DNA of 64,000 nucleotides, taken from the NCBI GenBank assembly GCA_018340805.1, contig JACMZG010001911.1, positions 32,846,755 through 32,910,754 on the forward strand, in the 5' to 3' direction. Shown here one piece after another: positions 12,065 to 23,765 of the stretch (its first letter is position 1; each line of letters begins with the position of its first letter). This DNA is from Microvelia longipes (Eukaryota; Arthropoda; Insecta; Hemiptera; Veliidae). A program made the translations under genes and the position numbers. The notes under the pieces are model-generated. The model made no database searches. It had not been told where the DNA came from and saw only the letters and a list, made by a program, of their open reading frames with translations.

Positions 12065-14735
12065 TCTTATCAAAAACCACTTACGTGGCAAAAAACTCTC
12101 CGCCAAGTCATAGGTCCAAAAAAGTAGGGAAATCAACTTTTCTGTCTCACCAAGTCATGTCCGTATTGGGTGGAGACGGTCTTTGGCGTTTCAAAGGAAC
12201 TTGTTAGGTCGGAAATACTAAAGGCCTAAAGCCTTCTTCAAACTGATTCAAATATACCAAACAATTCAGGTGTTCGAGGAGATTAATCATAACAGATTTT
12301 AGCAGCTGCAATAATTGCAGCAGTTTTACTTGCCTGCTTAGATCCAGGAGTATAGAAAATAAATTAATACATGAATGAAACGATAAAGGTACAATATAAT
12401 CAGGCAGTCCACCCTATATACCATTGCCAACACTACCTTTTAAGTTGATTCACTTTTCTGGCACGCCGCCAAGGAGAAGAAGCTGATGATTGCCTCAAAG
12501 TTTGAATAAGGCCCTTTAGTATTGCTAACCTAGCAACTTCACTTTGAAGCGCCTTCACTTTGACATGACTTGGCGGGACAGAAAAGTTGATTTCGGGTCA
12601 ATCCATTTCAAGTGATCCAGAGATGTTGCTCGAAAAAAATGAAAATTCATCATTTTTTTTCTGTGTTAGTCCTGCCCACAGGTAGTCCAAAACGCCTAGT
12701 ATTAATTTTTTCTACAGCCTCCTTCATTTTCAAAAATCACTTTTTAGTTCCCGAGACACCCAAATTTTGAGTTTTTTCGCCAATTTTTGAGGCTTAATAT
12801 TTCGGCTTTGGCTAAACCTAGCTTAATGAAACAGGTCTCGTTTGAAAGTGTCCTATTTGGGATTTATATAGGAACCAATATTTTTTGTTCTACTGCTGCT
12901 AATCTACTCGTGAGTTTGCATAATAAATTTGACCACAAAGACTGAAAATACACTTTTTTATTATTTTTTTTAACAAGGAAGATAATATTTAAAAAAATGG
13001 AAATAATTTTTTGGTTACTAAGATGACCATAAGGAACAAGAAAAAAAATATTTTAATGTTCCAAATTTTACCTTTTGGGGTCAATGAATTATTGAAAGTT
13101 AAGGTTTTCATGATTTTTGTGTTTTTTAGGGCGATTTATCGTCCAATGGGACTGGGGCCATTTTTTTCAAATTGGGTTTAAAATGACCTCTATACATTGC
13201 AGTTTTATGCCCAATATATAACATGTTGTTTATTTTGGTTTAAAGGTACTTTACAGCGTTTTTAAAATCAGCAGTTTTTGAGTTTAACGATTTCACAAAA
13301 ATATACTGATTTCTATTGAAAATAGGGTTAACCCTGGGGTTTCTTTGTTAATAAAACATAGTTAAAGGTGTTAATTAATTTTTTATGGAAAAAAATTCGA
13401 CATCACCACCCAAAGTGACCAAAAAGTCGAAAAAACGCTGTTTGATTACCATAAAACCTAAAATATGACCAGTAAACCACATATTTCAAGTGTGGAGTCT
13501 TTTTGTATGTTTTTTGGGCCTGCGAGTTGAAAAAGAGTGGTCCGGAGTCGATATGAGCACTCAAAGCCAAAGTACCTGGGTTCAATTTTTTTTAGTTATA
13601 AACTTACATAATGTAAAAAAAGGATAAAAAATTATTGTCCCCACCAGGATCCGAACCCAGGTACTCTGGCTTTGAGAGCTCATATCGACTTCGGACCACT
13701 CTCTTTCAACTCGCAGGCCCAAAAAACATACAAAAAGATTCCACACTTGAAATATCTGGTTTACTGGTCATATTTTAGGTTTTATGGTAATCGAACAGCG
13801 TTTTTTCGACTCTTTGGTCACTTTGGGTGGTGATGTCGAATTTATTTCCATAAAAAATTAATTAACACCTTTAACTATGTTTTATTAACAAAGAAACCCC
13901 AGGGTTAACCCTATTTTCAATAGAAATCAGTATATTTTTGTGAAATCGTTAAACTCAAAAACTGCTGATTTTAAAAACGCTGTAAAGTACCTTTAAACCA
14001 AAATAAACAACATGTTGTATATTGGGCGTAAAACTTCAATGTATAGAGGTAATTTTAAGCCCAATTTGAAAAAAATCGCCCCAGTCCCATTAGACGATAA
14101 ATCGCCCTGAAAAACGCCAAAATCATGAAAACCTTAACTTTCAATAATTCATTGACTCCAAAAGGTAAAATTTGGAACATTAAACTATTTTTTTTCTTGT
14201 TCCTTATGGTCATCTTAGTAACCAAAAAATTGTTTCAATTTTTTTTAATATTATCTTCCTTGTTAAAAAAAATAATTAAAAAGTGTACTTTCAGTCTTTG
14301 TGGTCAAATTTATTATGCAAACTCACGAGTAGATTAGCAGCAGTAGAACAAAAAATATTGGTTCCTATATAAATCCCAAATAGGACACTTTCAAACGAGA
14401 CCTGTTTCATTAAGCTAGGTTTAGCCAAAGCCGAAATATTAAGCCTCAAAAATTGGCGAAAAAACTCAAAATTTGGGTGTCTCGGGAACTAAAAAGTGAA
14501 TTTTGAAAATGAATGAGGCTGTAGAAAAAATTAATACTAGGCGTTTTGGATTACCTATGGGTAGGACCAATACAGAAAAAAAAATGATCAATTTTCATTT
14601 TTTTCGAGCAACATCTCTGGATCACTTGAAATGGATTGACCCTTTCCCTACTTTTTTGGACCAAAGACTTGGCGCGGAGTTTTTTTTTTTACCACGTAAG
14701 TGGTTTTTGGTAAAATTTCATGACTTTCTGTACGG
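12065..14735. repeat. 2.7 kb imperfect palindrome (large foldback or inverted duplication)
   Basis: The left arm (12070-12128 plus 12596-13585) and right arm (about 13645-14730) are inverted copies of about 1.05 kb with a spacer of about 60 bp. Outer ends read CAAAAACCACTTACGTGG (12070) and the complement CCACGTAAGTGGTTTTTG (14694-14711). Next to the centre each arm carries a tRNA-like block with a B-box-like GGTTCGGATCC on the minus strand of the right arm. Arms look well over 90% identical by eye, so the inversion is recent or homogenised. The left arm is interrupted by a MITE (12129-12594). No protein is encoded. Whether this is a foldback transposon or an inverted duplication is open. Confidence 0.85.
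12129..12594. mobile_element. MITE-like insertion inside the palindrome's left arm
   Basis: Ends are inverted repeats of about 30 bp: GAAATCAACTTTTCTGTC.. at 12129 and ..GACAGAAAAGTTGATTTC ending 12594, extending through CCAAGTCATGTC with two mismatches. The segment is absent from the matching place in the right arm, where the sequence reads straight through AAAGTAGGGAAAGGGTC on the complement. A clean target duplication could not be resolved. Non-coding, 466 bp. Confidence 0.8.
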
Positions 14736-15199
14736 CTCCTGTTTTATGTAAAAACAGAAGTAAACAAGATATGTGTTGTAGATAAAGCTGTAAAGAATTT
14801 TTAGTTATTCTATACACCACTCTTAAGCTCTGTTTCTTGCGGCGCGTACAGGATGTATTGATACAAGAATGTTAATAGGCATCAGAAAATCTAAAAGTCC
14901 TCAAACACCAAAATCCATTCATTAGTATAGAGTGCTCGATTTATATAAAAGTAGCGTTCCTCAGCTAGCTCTATCATATTGCAGATCACATATACGGTTT
15001 TAACTCCTTATGGGTCAGCTCAAATATCATTTTTAGGTAAAGAAAACGGCTGTAAGCTTGAGGTAAGCATAGGTGCCCTTAAAAGGTCTGATACTTAAAC
15101 CAATTGAGTCGTGAAACCTAAAAACTAAAATATGTAAAGACTGCTTTGGTTGAAGTCTACAGAAGTTCTGTCATTCAGAAGGGACAGCAATTAAAAGAA
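14736..15199. other. Intergenic, nothing recognised
   Basis: No coding signal or matched repeat. Confidence 0.4.
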
Positions 15200-15845
15200 A
15201 ATAATCAGGTACAGGGTACCTCTGAACTTTTTCTCGCCTTCGGATTCGCTACGCTGATCCGCTTTACTTCGGACTCGTTCCGCTCGACCTCAGAATAAAA
15301 AATCACCAAATGTACATCAGTTCATCTTCAGAACCGCCTCGCTCGTCATCAGACAGCAAATGTATTGGTTATATTCCCAGCGGTCAACTATCCAGGCACT
15401 GACCTCACTCGATGTTGCTTAACTGTTATGATCCAACAAAAACTATAGACGTTTTTTTGTCTTATTAAAACGAAACTTTGTATCCTTACTTGTTAACAAC
15501 AATTAATATATTGTCAACCACAATAGTATAAAAAATATAACTGAGTTACAATTCTTACTTGTTACGTAAAGGACTACATACGTACTAAATTTCAACTCAA
15601 TTAAATTATTTTTTGACTGTATACGTTTTTAAAAACTTTAAACAAATATTCGATTAAAGTAAAATAATGAAGATAACACACACACACACAAACAGTCGTA
15701 CCACAAATACTAAGTGGTTTTTAAAACCACTAAGGAGGTTTTAAAAACACCTGAAACAGATAATTTAGGTGACCTCCCGGTTTTGATTTTTTTGCAAACA
15801 CAACACTTTTCCTTTAACTACATTATAAATGAGAAAAAGTAAAAA
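15200..15845 (+). repeat. Dispersed family A repeat with a tiny PLE-tail insertion
   Basis: Starts near TCAGGTACAGGGTACC (15208), carries two GCTC..CTCAG blocks (15258-15290 and about 15335), an AGTGGTTTTTAAAACCACT hairpin at 15713-15731, and the family end TTTTTTTGCAAACACAACACTTTTCC near 15786-15812. A 58-bp piece of PLE tail (15496-15553) interrupts it. Confidence 0.7.
15496..15553 (-). mobile_element. 58-bp fragment of a Penelope-like 3' tail with 11-bp target duplication
   Basis: The complement contains ACTATTGTGGTTGACAATA, also found in the PLE tail at 36066-36084. It is flanked by CTTACTTGTTA at 15485-15495 and at 15554-15564. This indicates a separate insertion of an extremely truncated element end. 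Confidence 0.65.
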
Positions 15846-16278
15846 GGGCATCAGTAATGTCTAACCTGTATTTTAAATTTTGTACTATAACTGTGACCTT
15901 TTTAAAGCAGCGTTTTGTGAGACTTTTGTCGTAAGTAAAACTTACAGAAATAAATCAATCAATGATATATAAAAAAAAACCAAATTAAATTTCAACTAAT
16001 TACGAATTAGCTAACGGACCAACGTATAACAGGGAAACGCAAAACTTTTTGATAAGATACGACTGTAATACACAAGTACAAGCTTATATAACACTAATTA
16101 AATGTACAAAAATAAGTCTTACAAAAGAGACCAATAGGGAAAAGTTCATGGCTATGTTATTTTTTATTTAATTAATTAATAGCGATTGATAAGAGAGCTA
16201 CTTTGAAAATAATGTTGTACATACAATTTAGGTTTCTGCTGTTTAGTAGTTTACGATATTGTAGTGATAATCCTAAGC
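15846..16278. other. Upstream region of the CAP gene
   Basis: AT-rich. No convincing TATA box or initiator could be assigned. A GATA-type motif (TTGATAAG) lies at about 16187-16194, some 85 bp before the start codon; any regulatory role is inference only. Confidence 0.35.
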
Positions 16279-16337
16279 ATGAAGTATTTTATGCTGTTAA
16301 GTATTATTATTTCTGTTATTGATTCACAAATTGAAGA
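16279..16337 (+). CDS. CAP gene exon 1 (signal peptide)
   Basis: ATG at 16279 begins MKYFMLLSIIISVIDS, a short basic start and a hydrophobic core typical of a signal peptide. The exon ends GA|GTAAGT, a strong donor; the split codon is completed as Glu by the first base of exon 2. This start was chosen because the frame and phase join exon 2 exactly. Confidence 0.8.
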
Positions 16338-19300
16338 GTAAGTATAATAAATATTATAATACATTAAGAAATAATTTATAGAAGAAGATTTTACTATTAT
16401 GTTGGGACAAAAGAAAGCTTTTTTATAGTCAGGCAAAGCTAACTATTTCATAAATAAACATTTTTTTATCCCAAAGTATAATTTATGTTTTCATACTGTG
16501 TATAATTTTGCAACTCTGACATAATAAATAAATAAAATAAAAATAAAGAGGTTAAATCACCCCAAATCAATAAATAAAATATGGCTCCGGTTTACACGAA
16601 ATAAATTTTGTATACTTTTGTCAATAAAGAACTTGTTTAAAAAACATAATCGATTTAAAACTACAGTTTTAAACAAACAAAAGTAATAGGTTTTTAAAAA
16701 CTTATAAACTTTTTGAGTATAGCAAGTTTGTATTTCATATTCAAAATAATATAAAAGAAATATAGGTCACAACCTTAGCAGAGCCAGTTAAAACCAAGTA
16801 AGTATAATTATACAAGATCCTATAATAAGCTCAGGAGGTAATTTGTATCTTCGCACCGCCCAGCAAAGAGGATGGGAGGGGGTGTAGGCTGAGAGAGAAA
16901 TAGAGAGAGAGAGAGAAAGAGCCGTTCAAAAGAATTATAGAAGAATTTACATGCATTGCCAAATATTTTTCGGTTCTTATAATTTTGTTTCAAACATTTT
17001 CAGGGGCTTTCAATCAACAGAAGAACGTCAGCTAATGGTAGGGTTAGATAAGTTCAGAAAGCAGAACTTGGATTGTCATAACTACTTTAGAACTCTTCAT
17101 CAAGTTAATCAACTACATGAGTCCTCTCAGGTTTAATTAGGAAAAAATATTTATTGTTTCCTCTATCTAGATATTTTTAAGTTGCTATATTTGAATGATT
17201 TTTATAGATGTCTAAGCAAAACTTGAGATGGGAACACTATGTTCAATATCATTATCTTAGATTTGTTCTAGAATCTACATTCGGGAACATATACTTGTCA
17301 AAAACAGACAGCGTAATGAAAACTACTCAGAATCCCATAAAAGTGCTTAAAATGGATAGTTATGATAAAATTTGACCTTGGATTCCAACTTTTAGAGTGG
17401 ACACAATCTTTTCCTACATACCTACGATAGTATGTGTACTAAAAACACACATACTACCGGGGGTAGTAGTTCCGTAGTTATTAGGTACCACAATGGTAGA
17501 ATTTCCGCTTCAAATAACAACCGAGTCAAACCTCTGGCAATTCAAAGGTTTCTTAAATTGGGTTTCATTAAACCAAGATCAAACGGTATCAAAGGAAAAG
17601 AGATTTTATTTTAAGAAATATGACTTGAAAATAGTTTTATTCTATTTATGATCAATTTTTACAAATATTTATATCTCACTAAATGAGTAATTTAAGAATA
17701 CACCTATAAATACTTCTATTAAAAGGTTGATAAGAAAATTGTTTACATGAAACATTAACCTATGATTTTCACCACAAGCCATTCGTTAATGTGAACTTTT
17801 GTCTTATTGTTAAGTTATAGAGTTAGAAGTTTTTGTAAAATACTCATTATAATTCAATCCATCGTTAAATTCTTATGATTTTAGTTAAACAACTACGCAC
17901 AGGACTACGCTGAAAAACTAGCTCAAACAGATTCATTTGAACACAGCGGAGGTCAATACGGAGAGAATCTATTCTACGATCAGGGACAGGTAAACGGTAA
18001 CACGGCCTGCATGAACTGGTACGCTGAGAATCAGTTTTATGACTACACTAAAAACGATCCCATTAATCTCATCAGAGTTGGTAAGTAAAAAATAATGATT
18101 TCCCAGACGGTGTAGATATTTTTGGGATTAGTTATAAGGGTTCTAAACCCGCTAAAGGCAATAAAATTTGAACAAAAACATATAGGCCTGATTAGTTTTC
18201 AGCATTTGAAGAAAATTATTTGAACCCAATTCCTGCGTATTTAAATATATCACTGATACATTTCTTCAAAATGAGTGCAGTTTCTTTATGCTCTACTGAG
18301 GAAACTGATTTTTGTGTTGGCTGAATCGGTTAAAACGTATTCACAAGTTAATGATTTATGGTAAATTCAGATTATGATTTTTATTTTGGTGGCGTTTGAA
18401 AGCTAAAACTTGGCCTTTTAAATAGATTTTACATAGTTTTGGATTATAAGTTACAAGTTCTTATTATGAAGTGCAAAAAAGTTAGGATTTATCACATAAT
18501 CATTGATAGAAATTGCAAAAAAGTGACGACTTTTTTACACTTTGACATACCTTGACAAACGTTATGCACTACAGTGTCTAATCCCATGGCGGTCCCAAAA
18601 TGAAACTTTATAGACATTTTACTAACAGTTTAAGCTCTTTTTAGAAATTTTTAAAAATAAGCTTTTTGAGATATTAGTATTTTTTTTTACATTTGCTCAT
18701 AATAAAAACTAAACTAATTATCCAAAAGTATGTAGAATCTATTTGAAAGGGCAAAGTTTAAGCTTTCAACGCCGCAAAAATAAAAATCATATCCTATGCA
18801 GAAGTTTAGATACAGCCATTTTTGTAGTCAAATAAATGTTGAAAAATAACATTTTTTGGCAAATTCGCCACCCAACTGCGGAAATATGGTTGCACCAAAT
18901 GGGCTAACAATCTGGGGGTTTCTTCTTTCTATGGTGCCTACCTGTCAGCCAAATTATTTTAAAATTGGAGATATCACGTGTTTTACCTGTGTTGATTTGA
19001 TATGGAATGACTCTATAGTATAGTCTAGAAGATTAAACAAATCTGGACAGCAATGTGTTTTTGTCTAAATTAAGAGACTGCATTCTAGCTCCAGTTGATG
19101 AAATTACGTAGCCAGAACATGACAATTGTTAATTCACTCTAGTCAAAGAGAATGTTTTAGCGAAGCTATAATGATATGCTCAAAGAAACTATAACTAAAT
19201 AAAATAACTTATCGAAAAATAAAACCACTAATCCAGTTTAAGCATGCTTCAGCAAACCCATGACATTAAAATAACATAAAAAGGGCTATATCCTTAACGA

Positions 19301-20093
19301 AATTAATTAATATTAATGAATTTATTGGATAATAAAAGTTACTTACATTATCTTAAGAAACAAGTATTATATTAGGGAATTCGCAATTTCAAAGTTGTTT
19401 CTGATTTACCTTAAATTTGTTTCTTAATGTGATTTAATTTAATCCATTCTAGGGTGTTTAAACTCACTAATGTCACTAATAATTTGGAAAAACCCTTTAA
19501 AAAGGGTTTTGAATTTTTAAATAAACTAATATAATAAGGTGAAAGTACAATATTGTATTTTTTGAATAATTTTAGTTTGCACAAACTTACATAATCTCTC
19601 TTTTATTGCATTTAATAATGATTTATGATGATTAAACTGGTTGTAAAAATGAATTTGAATTGTGATGAGGAAAAGTTCCGAGGTACCCCGTATCCGATAT
19701 TTTATATTTTCAAACAAATGCAACTATTTAAATGGTGAAACATGTTTTATAGGTCCCAATAGCAACATAAACACGACTTTTTAAGAAAATTATTTAATTA
19801 TCACAACTATATAGATATTTATGTAACGCCTAGTTAAGCAACATTATAACTTACATATTCAAGTGCATCCTTAGCTGATATTAAGCAGTGATTCAGCAAC
19901 TGCTGGCATTGACTATCAAATATATTTTACAGGACATTTCACTCAGTTGGTATGGAGAGGAAGTCAAATGATAGGTGTCGGAGTAGCAACATCAAAAACC
20001 ACAGGGAGGACCTACATAGTAGCCGAGTATTCACCGCCTGGCAATATAAGAGATCAATACCGACAAAATGTGTTTATTTCAAGATTTTTTTAA
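16279..20093 (+). CDS. Secreted GAPR-1-like CAP superfamily protein (four exons)
   Basis: Joined exons 16279-16337, 17004-17130, 17885-18080 and 19933-20093 give 543 nt, 180 residues plus stop; every intron has GT-AG ends and the phases agree (2, 0, 1). Residues 1 to about 17 form a hydrophobic signal peptide. The CAP domain follows from about residue 30, with DCHNYFRTLH, a conserved LNNYAQ.YAEKLA helix, H82 and E89 (in GENLFY), GHFTQLVW (H129) and AEYSPPGN (E159). H82, E89 and H129 are the residues expected to line the CAP cavity. Length and motifs fit the GAPR-1 group (single CAP domain, no cysteine-rich tail), but mammalian GAPR-1 lacks a signal peptide, so this product is probably secreted. 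The biochemical role of the family is not settled; lipid binding is known for several CAP proteins. An AATAAA lies at 20283-20288, about 190 bp past the stop. I see no second CAP gene. Confidence 0.9.
16894..16917. repeat. Short GA microsatellite in CAP intron 1
   Basis: Imperfect GAGAGA run, about 110 bp before exon 2. Confidence 0.7.
17004..17130 (+). CDS. CAP gene exon 2 (N-terminal helix)
   Basis: Acceptor ACATTTTCAG|G and donor CTCTCAG|GTTTAA. Encodes residues 20-62, including the first CAP helix with LDKFRKQNLDCHNYFRTLH (C44). Confidence 0.85.
17885..18080 (+). CDS. CAP gene exon 3 (cavity residues)
   Basis: Acceptor TTTTAG|TTAAAC and donor GTTG|GTAAGT. Encodes residues 63-127 with the LNNYAQDYAEKLA helix, FEHS (H82), YGENLFY (E89) and the CMNWYAE segment (C104). 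Confidence 0.9.
18372..18795. repeat. Foldback (inverted repeat) in CAP intron 3
   Basis: The arm at about 18376-18445 (ATGATTTTTATTTTGGTGGC..) is repeated inverted at about 18716-18791, roughly 75 bp at about 85% identity, with a loop of about 270 bp. It is non-coding; a MITE origin is plausible but no target duplication was found. Confidence 0.6.
18830..19035 (+). repeat. Dispersed family E repeat, copy in CAP intron 3
   Basis: Shares ATATCACGTGTTT and surrounding blocks with 40715-40895 in the same orientation. Non-coding and moderately diverged. Confidence 0.5.
19664..19712 (-). repeat. Family A repeat, 5'-end fragment
   Basis: The complement reads ATCGGATACGGGGTACCTCG, the family A start, and little else. 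It lies within intron 3 of the CAP gene. Confidence 0.6.
19933..20093 (+). CDS. CAP gene exon 4 (CAP signature motifs and stop)
   Basis: Acceptor TTTTACAG|GACATT. Encodes GHFTQLVWRGSQ, VGVATSKTTGRTY and AEYSPPGNIRDQYRQNV, then ends FISRFF with TAA at 20091-20093. These are the two diagnostic CAP signatures. Confidence 0.92.
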
Positions 20094-20282
20094 TTACGAA
20101 GCATACAGACCGATTTTCCACAAGACTACTGAAATAACCAATAGGTGCACTAAATAGTATTAATTGACATTAAAATTTCGTTAAAAATGCCATAAACGAT
20201 ATATTTGATATTTTATTGTATAAGTTAAATTTCGTATAGTTTAAACATTGTTGTAAAAGGACATTTTTCACTATATAATGTC

Positions 20283-20288
20283 AATAAA
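20283..20288 (+). promoter_or_regulatory. Candidate polyadenylation signal of the CAP gene
   Basis: AATAAA about 190 bp after the stop codon, first of a small cluster; placement is inferred. Confidence 0.5.
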
Positions 20289-20299
20289 TAAATAAAAAA

Positions 20300-21015
20300 A
20301 TATTTTTTAAATGTTACTCTTTGACATAAGTTTTAAATTTAGTTAAAATCATTTACCTACTACATCGACTTTATCAATAGAACTTACTTGTTTGATTAAA
20401 GCTTAGATATTGATTGTTTCTTGTACAAAAAATTGGTAATTTGATACCTCATTTACTTGTTTTCTAAACAACTCAATGGATTGTTAAGCACGGAAACACA
20501 CTATTGTTAAGTCTTCGTTTAAATGGCAGAAAAGTCTCGAATAATTTCAACGAAGTGTCACACCTATAATTATAATTTCCACTTCATTGTAGCTGTCTTT
20601 TACACATAACTAGTGTTTGTGGACATATTGTAAATTAATACACGACACATAGAATGTCTAATCATCGAAGTAACATTACTATCTAGATAATCGATGCTTT
20701 CCGTGTTTGGAATACATGCATTGTTATATAACTTGAAACATTTTACGAACTGAAATGCAATGCTTTTATAAATAAACTCCATTAAGGCAAATATTTAAAT
20801 TAAATTTCACACATAAAGGAAGAACACTAATAAGACAAAAGTTGATCAGGAATTATGAAGTATACAAATAGAGACGCAATACAACTTTTTATAGCACCGT
20901 TTTAATTAAATGTTCAAAATAATTTAAAAATTTAAACGTGATGCCTCAGCGAAGATCGGTAATTTGTACATATAAATCTAATATAATAAAACATGCATAA
21001 AATAAACCAAATAAA
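20300..21015. other. Intergenic, nothing recognised
   Basis: AT-rich; a fragment resembling the arm of the 9.35-10.1 kb foldback (GATTGTTAAGCACGGAAACAC) lies near 20479. Confidence 0.4.
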
Positions 21016-21840
21016 AAAATAAAACGTAGCCGCTACGTGGCCACATTGTTGTTGTTTTGTATTATGTGTTGTTTCATTATTGTTTCTTGTTACATTTTAC
21101 TGCCTCGCCTCACAGGCCCGCTAAGCCGGCCTTTCTCACAAATTTGATTAAATATCTATTATTAATAGTAAGCTATAATATTAAAATTAACAAGCATTAT
21201 AAACAAAAATAATAAGTATATTTAAATGCATAACTTATACGTTTTTATAGAGGTATATAGAATGCAAAAACAAATCCGCATGTTGCAACTGTAGTAGGAA
21301 CCTTGTATAAAGGGTAAGAAAAGAATTATAGTTTTATCTTCCATCAGTTTTAGTTATCGTTTACCATACGAAAGGATAAAAACCCCTAAACAAATTTCTG
21401 ATTGTTTATAAAATTTAAAGATAAATGTTAACTTTTTTCGTAAACAAATTGTTTACTTGAATAAAATCTTTAGGTTGAAAAAAATATATTCACGATTTTT
21501 GTTTTCAAATATACCGTTTGCGCCTCTTAGGTTGGTCTGATTGACCTGAAACTGGTCCCAATGATTTTAGAACGCCTTCAACCATTTGAAGGCGTTCTCA
21601 AAGACTACTTTAAGGTTCTTCTTTCACGAGCCTGCTTAGCACGGTTAAAAAATTGTTTATTTGATGATAAGTTTAGGTTGAAAATAAATATAATCACGAT
21701 TTTAGTTTGTAAATAAAAATACTGTTTGCGTCACTTAGGGTAGTCCGATTGAGCTGAAATCGGTCGCAATCGTTTTAGAATGACATCGACTATATAAAGA
21801 CTTTTAACGAAATTTTAACTCTAGATTCTTAACAGGGTTT
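21016..21840 (-). repeat. Family H element, minus-strand copy
   Basis: Reading the complement, 21840 to 21440 holds two tandem copies of the block found once at 48580-48680 (CAATCAGAC, GAACGCCTTCAA, TTTCAGCTCAATC). It is followed near 21150-21095 by the conserved H 3' region (AGCGGGCCTGTGAGGCGAGG) and near 21040 by AATGTGGCCACGTAGCGGC. The terminal hairpin array is truncated after the first hairpin. Confidence 0.65.
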
Positions 21841-21849
21841 TTAAAAAAA

Positions 21850-23285
21850 ACGTACATTTCTTTTTTCTTTGATAACTTTAGAAAAATTAACAAGTTGTGA
21901 GGCTACTACTCGGGTTATAAAACATACATTAAAAAAATTAAGAAATAAATAGATTGATAAACAAGAAAGCACGCATTTCAAAGAAAATTCGTCCGACTTG
22001 CGGAACTCCTTGCAAAAATTATTTTGAAGTTATCAACTTATAGACTGAAAAAATATGACGATAAAACAGTATCACCAATATCAAGATTCGAACCTCGGAA
22101 ACCTGGCTTTAAGTACGTATTTTAGCTATTCAACTTATAATTAGTTGACATTTTTTTACGCTTCATAATAATTTATGATAGTCCCATCATAGATCAGGGA
22201 AAGCACATTCATCTTGAAGTATGGACAAGGATGTTTTATGTTTTAGCTTTTCTTGCAGGAACATTTTAAAAGTATACAATTATTTACTTAACAACACTTA
22301 TTATTATTTGATTTAGTAATAACCTATAACGAAGATAACAAAAATAGATAGTTTAAACGTAATACATAGCGGAGAGTCAGTGATAATGATTTATTATTGC
22401 ATTAAAAGTATGTGAATAAATATTTAGGCTTGCTTATCTTCAGGCTATGAAAGTACTATATTAAAAAAAATAAGTTTTGCATTTAGATAGAGCAGATCCC
22501 AACAATTTTAATGTACAAAAAATATTGATTGAAAAGCATGTCAACAAGAAATATCAACAAGAAAAACAAAACAAAAGTTAAAATGAGTTCATTTTCACCA
22601 GAATGATAAGCATTTTGAAACAATAATCAAATGATTTAGTACTTTTTCTCTTTGCAGAGGTATTGATATTTTTTCTTTCAGTAATATTTTCTCGTAGGTA
22701 AAATATTATTGTTTCGAAGCTCTTAAGAACTGCTGCATTCAGTTCGATACTAAAGTTAAACATTTCTATTTGTTTCAAGAAAATAAAAAAACTTTTTTTC
22801 CTTACGTTTTTGAAAAATTAACATTGTATTTCGATACAATGTAAAAATATTTTTCCCTTGAATACGTCTTTTAAGAGTTGGGTATTGAAAAATAAAATAC
22901 AAAATATAGGTATAAAAAAATAAAAAGAGAAATTTTGATATTTCACCTTATCAAAATGCTGCATAATTCAAGCATATTTTTAAATATTTTCAAGGACCCC
23001 AAAATAAATCTTTTTAAATAGTTAAATGAAGTATGAAACATTTTTGTTCTTACTTAGTTCCCTTTCCATTTTACCATTCTTTCTTTCATTTTCAACCTCT
23101 GCTATAAATGGACTAAAAACAAACAAATTTCAATTTAAAAAACTCCAATGTTAAAAGAGAAAATTAAAACCAGAGAATAATTGCTTAAATGCACTAAATA
23201 CTTAATTTAAAGGAAAAACAACACGTTAACTAGAGTTGTACTTACTATTACAACACATTAACTACTATATTATGTTACAATATAT
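21850..23285. other. Intergenic; degenerate transposon and tRNA-like fragments
   Basis: 21955-22020 resembles the end of the 9.35-10.1 kb foldback (AAAATTCGTCCGAC). 22075-22140 resembles the tRNA-like block at the centre of the 12-14.7 kb palindrome (complement GGTTCGAATCT). No gene recognised. Confidence 0.45.
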
Positions 23286-23765
23286 AAAGAAGGTCTTTTT
23301 TTTCGTGGCGACTATATTTACTTTCGAGCGAAGCAGACAGTAAATGGAGCCGTGGTATAAACAGCCTATGCTTTTTTCCGGGGTAGTAATAGTAAACAAC
23401 AATTTAGAAGAAAACAGTATAATGTATACAAGATTGGTGTTACACTTCTTTCGATCACATCGTTGGCCAAAAGTTTCAATTTTGGCGGCGCATTTTCAAC
23501 ACCTGAATCATTATCCATGATTATTAAGCACTTAATTATTAAACTGCATTATATGGTCCATGATTATTTATTTGATTCACAAAAGAGTAAGAAGAACAAG
23601 GAAGGTAATATTATAATCTTGTAGTACACTACTAGCGCCTACCTAGTGGACATTTGAGAAACTTCTCCAGCGGCAGTAAAAACTCTTATACTGTCGCCGA
23701 CAGTAAGAAACAACGAAACTGTCGCAGACGGCGAAAAACTACTTTTTTAGGATGTTAAAGTGCTT
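23286..23765 (+). repeat. Dispersed family C repeat, plus copy
   Basis: About 480 bp, matched inverted at 36290-36780. Shared blocks include AAGGTAATATTATAA.CTTGTAGTA, ..GAGAAACTTC, GCGCATTTTCAA and TTGGCCAAA. Near its 5' end TTTACTTTCGAGCGAAGC..ACAGTAAA can fold with a GCGAAGC loop. Non-coding, not recognised. Confidence 0.65.
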
